From Microbacterium esteraromaticum (GTDB lineage Bacteria; Actinomycetota; Actinomycetes; Actinomycetales; Microbacteriaceae), in NCBI RefSeq assembly GCF_900163815.1, contig NZ_FUKO01000012.1:124001-188000 (forward strand): a stretch of 64,000 nucleotides of DNA, given 5' to 3'. Numbering within the stretch: the first letter of the stretch is position 1; each line of letters starts with the position of its first letter. The notes below the pieces were generated by a model. That model saw nothing but the letters and a program-made list of their open reading frames with translations, made no database searches and was not told the origin of the DNA. Position numbers and translations under genes: made by a program. Below are positions 62,073 through 64,000 of the stretch, in pieces.

Positions 62073-62912
62073 ATGACTGCCACCCCGCTCTTCACCGCCC
62101 ACAATGACTTTCGCCTGCCCGCGGTCGGCCTCGGCACCTATCGACTCAACGGCGATGCCGGCGCGCGCGCTGTCTCTGCTGGGATCGACCTCGGCTATCG
62201 TCTCGTCGATTCGGCATTCAACTACGAGAACGAGGGCGCCGTCGGCGCGGGTGTCACCGCATCGGGAGTGGACCAGTCGGAGATCATCGTTGCCACCAAG
62301 CTGCCCGGTCGTCATCATGCCGCTGATAAGGCCCGCGTCAGCATCGAGGAGAGCCGTTTCCGGCTCGGCGCCGATGCCACGGATCTGCATCTGATCCACT
62401 GGCCCAATCCGAGCGTGGATCTGTACGTCGAGGCCTGGCAGGCTCTCATCGACGCTCAGGCGCGCGGCACGGTGCGCCAGATCGGCGTGTCGAATTTTCT
62501 GCCCGAGCACCTCGAGCGCATCGAGCGCGAGACCGGCCAGCGTCCGGTCGTGAACCAGATCGAAGTGCATCCGTATTTCCCGCAGAGCGAAGCGATCGCG
62601 CTGCATGCGGAGCGCGGCATCCTCACGGTCGCCTGGAGCCCGCTCGGTCGCGCGAAGGAGCTGCTGCGGGAGCCGGTGATCGTCGAGGTCGCCGAAGCAC
62701 ACCAGATCAGCCCCGCTCAGGCAGTGATCGCCTGGCATGTGGCGCGCGGCACGGTATCGATCCCGAAGGCCTCCTCGGTGGAACATCAGCGCGCGAACCT
62801 GGAAGCGGCGTCCGTTGTGCTGGACGCCGCCGAGGTCGAGGCCATCACTGGTCTGGGAAAGCCGGATGGGCGTCTGTTCGGTGCCGATCCGGCGACGCAT
62901 GAGGAGATGTGA
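62073..62912 (+). CDS. Aldo/keto reductase
   Basis: A 279-residue NADPH-dependent reductase of the AKR5-like group. The tetrad is visible: Asp in RLVDSAFNYENE and its Tyr (about 45-52), Lys in ATKLPG (about 74) and His in HLIHWPNP (about 107). The NADP-binding end includes SIPKASSVEHQRANL (about 230). It reduces aldehydes or ketones (2,5-diketogluconate reductase-like); substrate unknown. GGAGGAG precedes the ATG, and TAGGCT (62039-62044) gives a leader of about 22 bases. Confidence 0.9.
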   Translation: MTATPLFTAHNDFRLPAVGLGTYRLNGDAGARAVSAGIDLGYRLVDSAFNYENEGAVGAGVTASGVDQSEIIVATKLPGRHHAADKARVSIEESRFRLGADATDLHLIHWPNPSVDLYVEAWQALIDAQARGTVRQIGVSNFLPEHLERIERETGQRPVVNQIEVHPYFPQSEAIALHAERGILTVAWSPLGRAKELLREPVIVEVAEAHQISPAQAVIAWHVARGTVSIPKASSVEHQRANLEAASVVLDAAEVEAITGLGKPDGRLFGADPATHEEM

Positions 62913-62930
62913 TCCCTCCCCGAACTCTGC

Positions 62931-63305
62931 TCAGATCAGCCGGCCGAGCCACAGGCCGAGGCCCGCGACGATGACGGCGACGGCGAGCATCCCGAACGAG
63001 TTCGCAATGGCCAGCCAGATGCGTCGTTCCTGCAGAAGTCGCAGCGTCTGGAAGCTGGTCGTGCTGAACGCCGTGAATCCACCGACCATTCCCACTCCGG
63101 CGTAGAGTCCGAGCTGCTCTGGCAGGATGTGCCCCGCGGTCAGCCCGGTGATGAGCCCGAGCAGGAAGGCGCCGATGACGTTGATGACGAACATCGCCAC
63201 CGGGTAGTTCGTGCGAATGCGGCGATGCACGAACCCGTTCACTGCGAGACGCAGCGCGGCGCCGACCCCACCGGCCAGCGCGACCAGGAGCGTGCCGAGT
63301 ATCAT
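62931..63305 (-). CDS. crcB: Fluoride channel subunit CrcB/Fluc
   Basis: A 124-residue membrane protein with four helices and the Fluc signature: GGVGAALRLAVNGFV (about 12), NVIGAFLLGLITG (about 44) and GGFTAFSTTSFQTL (about 75). It exports fluoride, and Fluc works as an antiparallel dimer. Its ATG overlaps the upstream crcB by ATGA, so the pair likely makes a heterodimer, the usual actinobacterial arrangement. The stop lies 18 bases from the convergent reductase stop. Confidence 0.93.
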   Translation of the reverse strand: MILGTLLVALAGGVGAALRLAVNGFVHRRIRTNYPVAMFVINVIGAFLLGLITGLTAGHILPEQLGLYAGVGMVGGFTAFSTTSFQTLRLLQERRIWLAIANSFGMLAVAVIVAGLGLWLGRLI

Positions 63306-63892
63306 CGCTCCGCCCGTCCACGCCGCCGCAGGATGCGGTGCCAGGACTTCACGCTCATGATCCCCAGCCAGACGGCCCCGGCCCCGGCGATGAGAGTCCC
63401 CACCGCGTAGCCCACGCCCAGCAGCACATGATGGTTCTCCGCCACGGTGACCACGTCCACGGCGAGTTGGGCATAACTGGTGAGCGCGCCCAGGAATCCG
63501 ACGGCCACAAGCAGTCGAGCGAAGCGCGTGCGCCTCGTCTCCGGGCGTTCGGCCAGCGCCTGCAGGAACGCGCCGAGCAGAAACGGGCCGAGAATGTTTA
63601 CGATGACGGTGCCGAAGGAGAGCGTCTCCCAGATGGGCGTGGCCTGGGCGATCATGAAGCGTGCGCCTGCCCCCAGCGCGCCGCCGAGTGCGGCGACCAC
63701 GAGATAGCGGGGCCGCACACGCACGATCACGGGCACGCCGGTGATCGTGCGCGCCACCTCGATGTCGCTGTTCATCGGCAGCTGTGCGCGTGGACGACGT
63801 CGCCACCGCACGAGGTACCACGGTCGTCCAGAGCGCGCGGCCCTCAGCTTCACCGACGCCCGTCTCAGTCGGCCATGAGATGAATCCGGCAC
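63302..63892 (-). CDS. crcB: Fluoride channel subunit CrcB/Fluc, with extended N-terminus
   Basis: A 196-residue CrcB homologue and partner of the next gene. The Fluc core begins near residue 62 (RYLVVAALGGALGAGARF), with NILGPFLLGAFLQA and GFLGALTSYAQLAV later (Asn and Ser/Thr residues in the pore region). The first 60 residues are basic and poorly conserved (RRASVKLRAARSGRPWYLVRW). The GTG at 63892 has GGAGAG 6 bases upstream; an internal ATG at 63772 is an alternative that would give a more normal size. Upstream to 64000 I see only a TAGCAT-like -10 box and no recognisable fluoride riboswitch. Confidence 0.82.
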   Translation of the reverse strand: MPDSSHGRLRRASVKLRAARSGRPWYLVRWRRRPRAQLPMNSDIEVARTITGVPVIVRVRPRYLVVAALGGALGAGARFMIAQATPIWETLSFGTVIVNILGPFLLGAFLQALAERPETRRTRFARLLVAVGFLGALTSYAQLAVDVVTVAENHHVLLGVGYAVGTLIAGAGAVWLGIMSVKSWHRILRRRGRAER

Positions 63893-64000
63893 GACGTTCT
63901 CTCCACTCGATTGGCTGCCGCTCCTATGCTAATTGCTGGGCGGTCGCGGACATCTCCACGGTGCGTGGTTACCCGTTGTGCCGCGAGTCTGGCGGGCGTA

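Noticed and set aside
63893..64000. Fluoride riboswitch upstream of crcB
   Set aside because: The conserved pseudoknot segments are not recognisable in the available 108 bases; the region may be cut by the window end.
1..64000. tRNA genes, CRISPR arrays, insertion sequences, prophage genes
   Set aside because: No tRNA-like cloverleaf, repeat-spacer pattern, transposase or integrase motif was found while reading the intergenic regions and proteins.

Overview
This is a high-GC actinobacterial chromosome segment, most likely from Microbacteriaceae and close to Microbacterium. The evidence is gene content and order (DUF3000 then rnd; DUF3159, DUF3710, dut, DUF3093, DUF4193, sepH; sigA, murT, gatD; parE next to a DUF7455 protein; glnA, glnE, glnA2; ppgK then rnpB), together with many GTG starts and many apparently leaderless genes. 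About 53 protein genes and one RNA gene (rnpB) are called. I see no tRNA, rRNA, CRISPR array, insertion sequence or prophage. The left edge cuts through zapE.

Layout. 1-8200: zapE (partial), a thiosulfate sulfurtransferase, a SufE-like protein, an alpha/beta hydrolase, DUF3000 and ribonuclease D, then a two-gene beta-oxidation operon (thiolase and FadB-like). 8300-14600: a glycerolipid cluster with a ChoD-like GMC oxidoreductase, a lipid kinase and an AGPS-like FAD oxidase, divergent from a TetR regulator and glpD. The core resembles the Mycobacterium tuberculosis Rv2249c-Rv2252 order. 14600-27240: dxs, acnA, the conserved DUF3159/DUF3710/dut block, sepH, a phosphodiesterase and topoisomerase IV subunit A. 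27296-32619: a translationally coupled four-gene accessory cluster (KAS III-like, PaaK-like adenylating enzyme, metallo-beta-lactamase fold hydrolase, OleD-like reductase) with a divergent glycosyltransferase, lying between the two topoisomerase IV genes. 32606-40350: parE, a small DUF7455 protein, then the operon sigA, murT, gatD and two alanine-racemase-like genes. 40515-50700: PAC2 protein, pepA, lpd, the E2 subunit, a membrane-anchored unknown, DUF4191, a RimK-RCK_C fusion with a divergent RimB-like protease, and an RDD protein. 50811-57750: the nitrogen block with glnA behind a GlnR box, a second lipid kinase, glnE, glnA2 and a SPOR-like small protein. 57825-64000: ppgK, rnpB, a reduced family-A polymerase, a zinc-ribbon coiled-coil protein, a YchJ protein, an aldo/keto reductase and a crcB pair.

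The most unusual part is 35182-39012. The GatD homologue has lost both glutaminase catalytic residues (Gly at 94, Gln at 197), and neither it nor its MurT partner contains any cysteine, so the MurT zinc ribbon is gone too. Immediately downstream are two alanine-racemase-like genes with complementary defects: one keeps the PLP lysine barrel, the other keeps the C-terminal domain with the catalytic tyrosine. Microbacteriaceae make group B peptidoglycan, in which the D-Glu alpha-carboxyl (the group MurT/GatD normally amidates) carries the cross-bridge. I therefore infer that this operon may be a repurposed cross-bridge system: a ligase joining an amino acid rather than ammonia, plus a two-subunit racemase.

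Second in interest is the 27.3-32.6 kb cluster, which has OleA-like and OleD-like enzymes but different adenylating and hydrolase partners from the known olefin pathway. The other functional assignments are mostly ordinary housekeeping.
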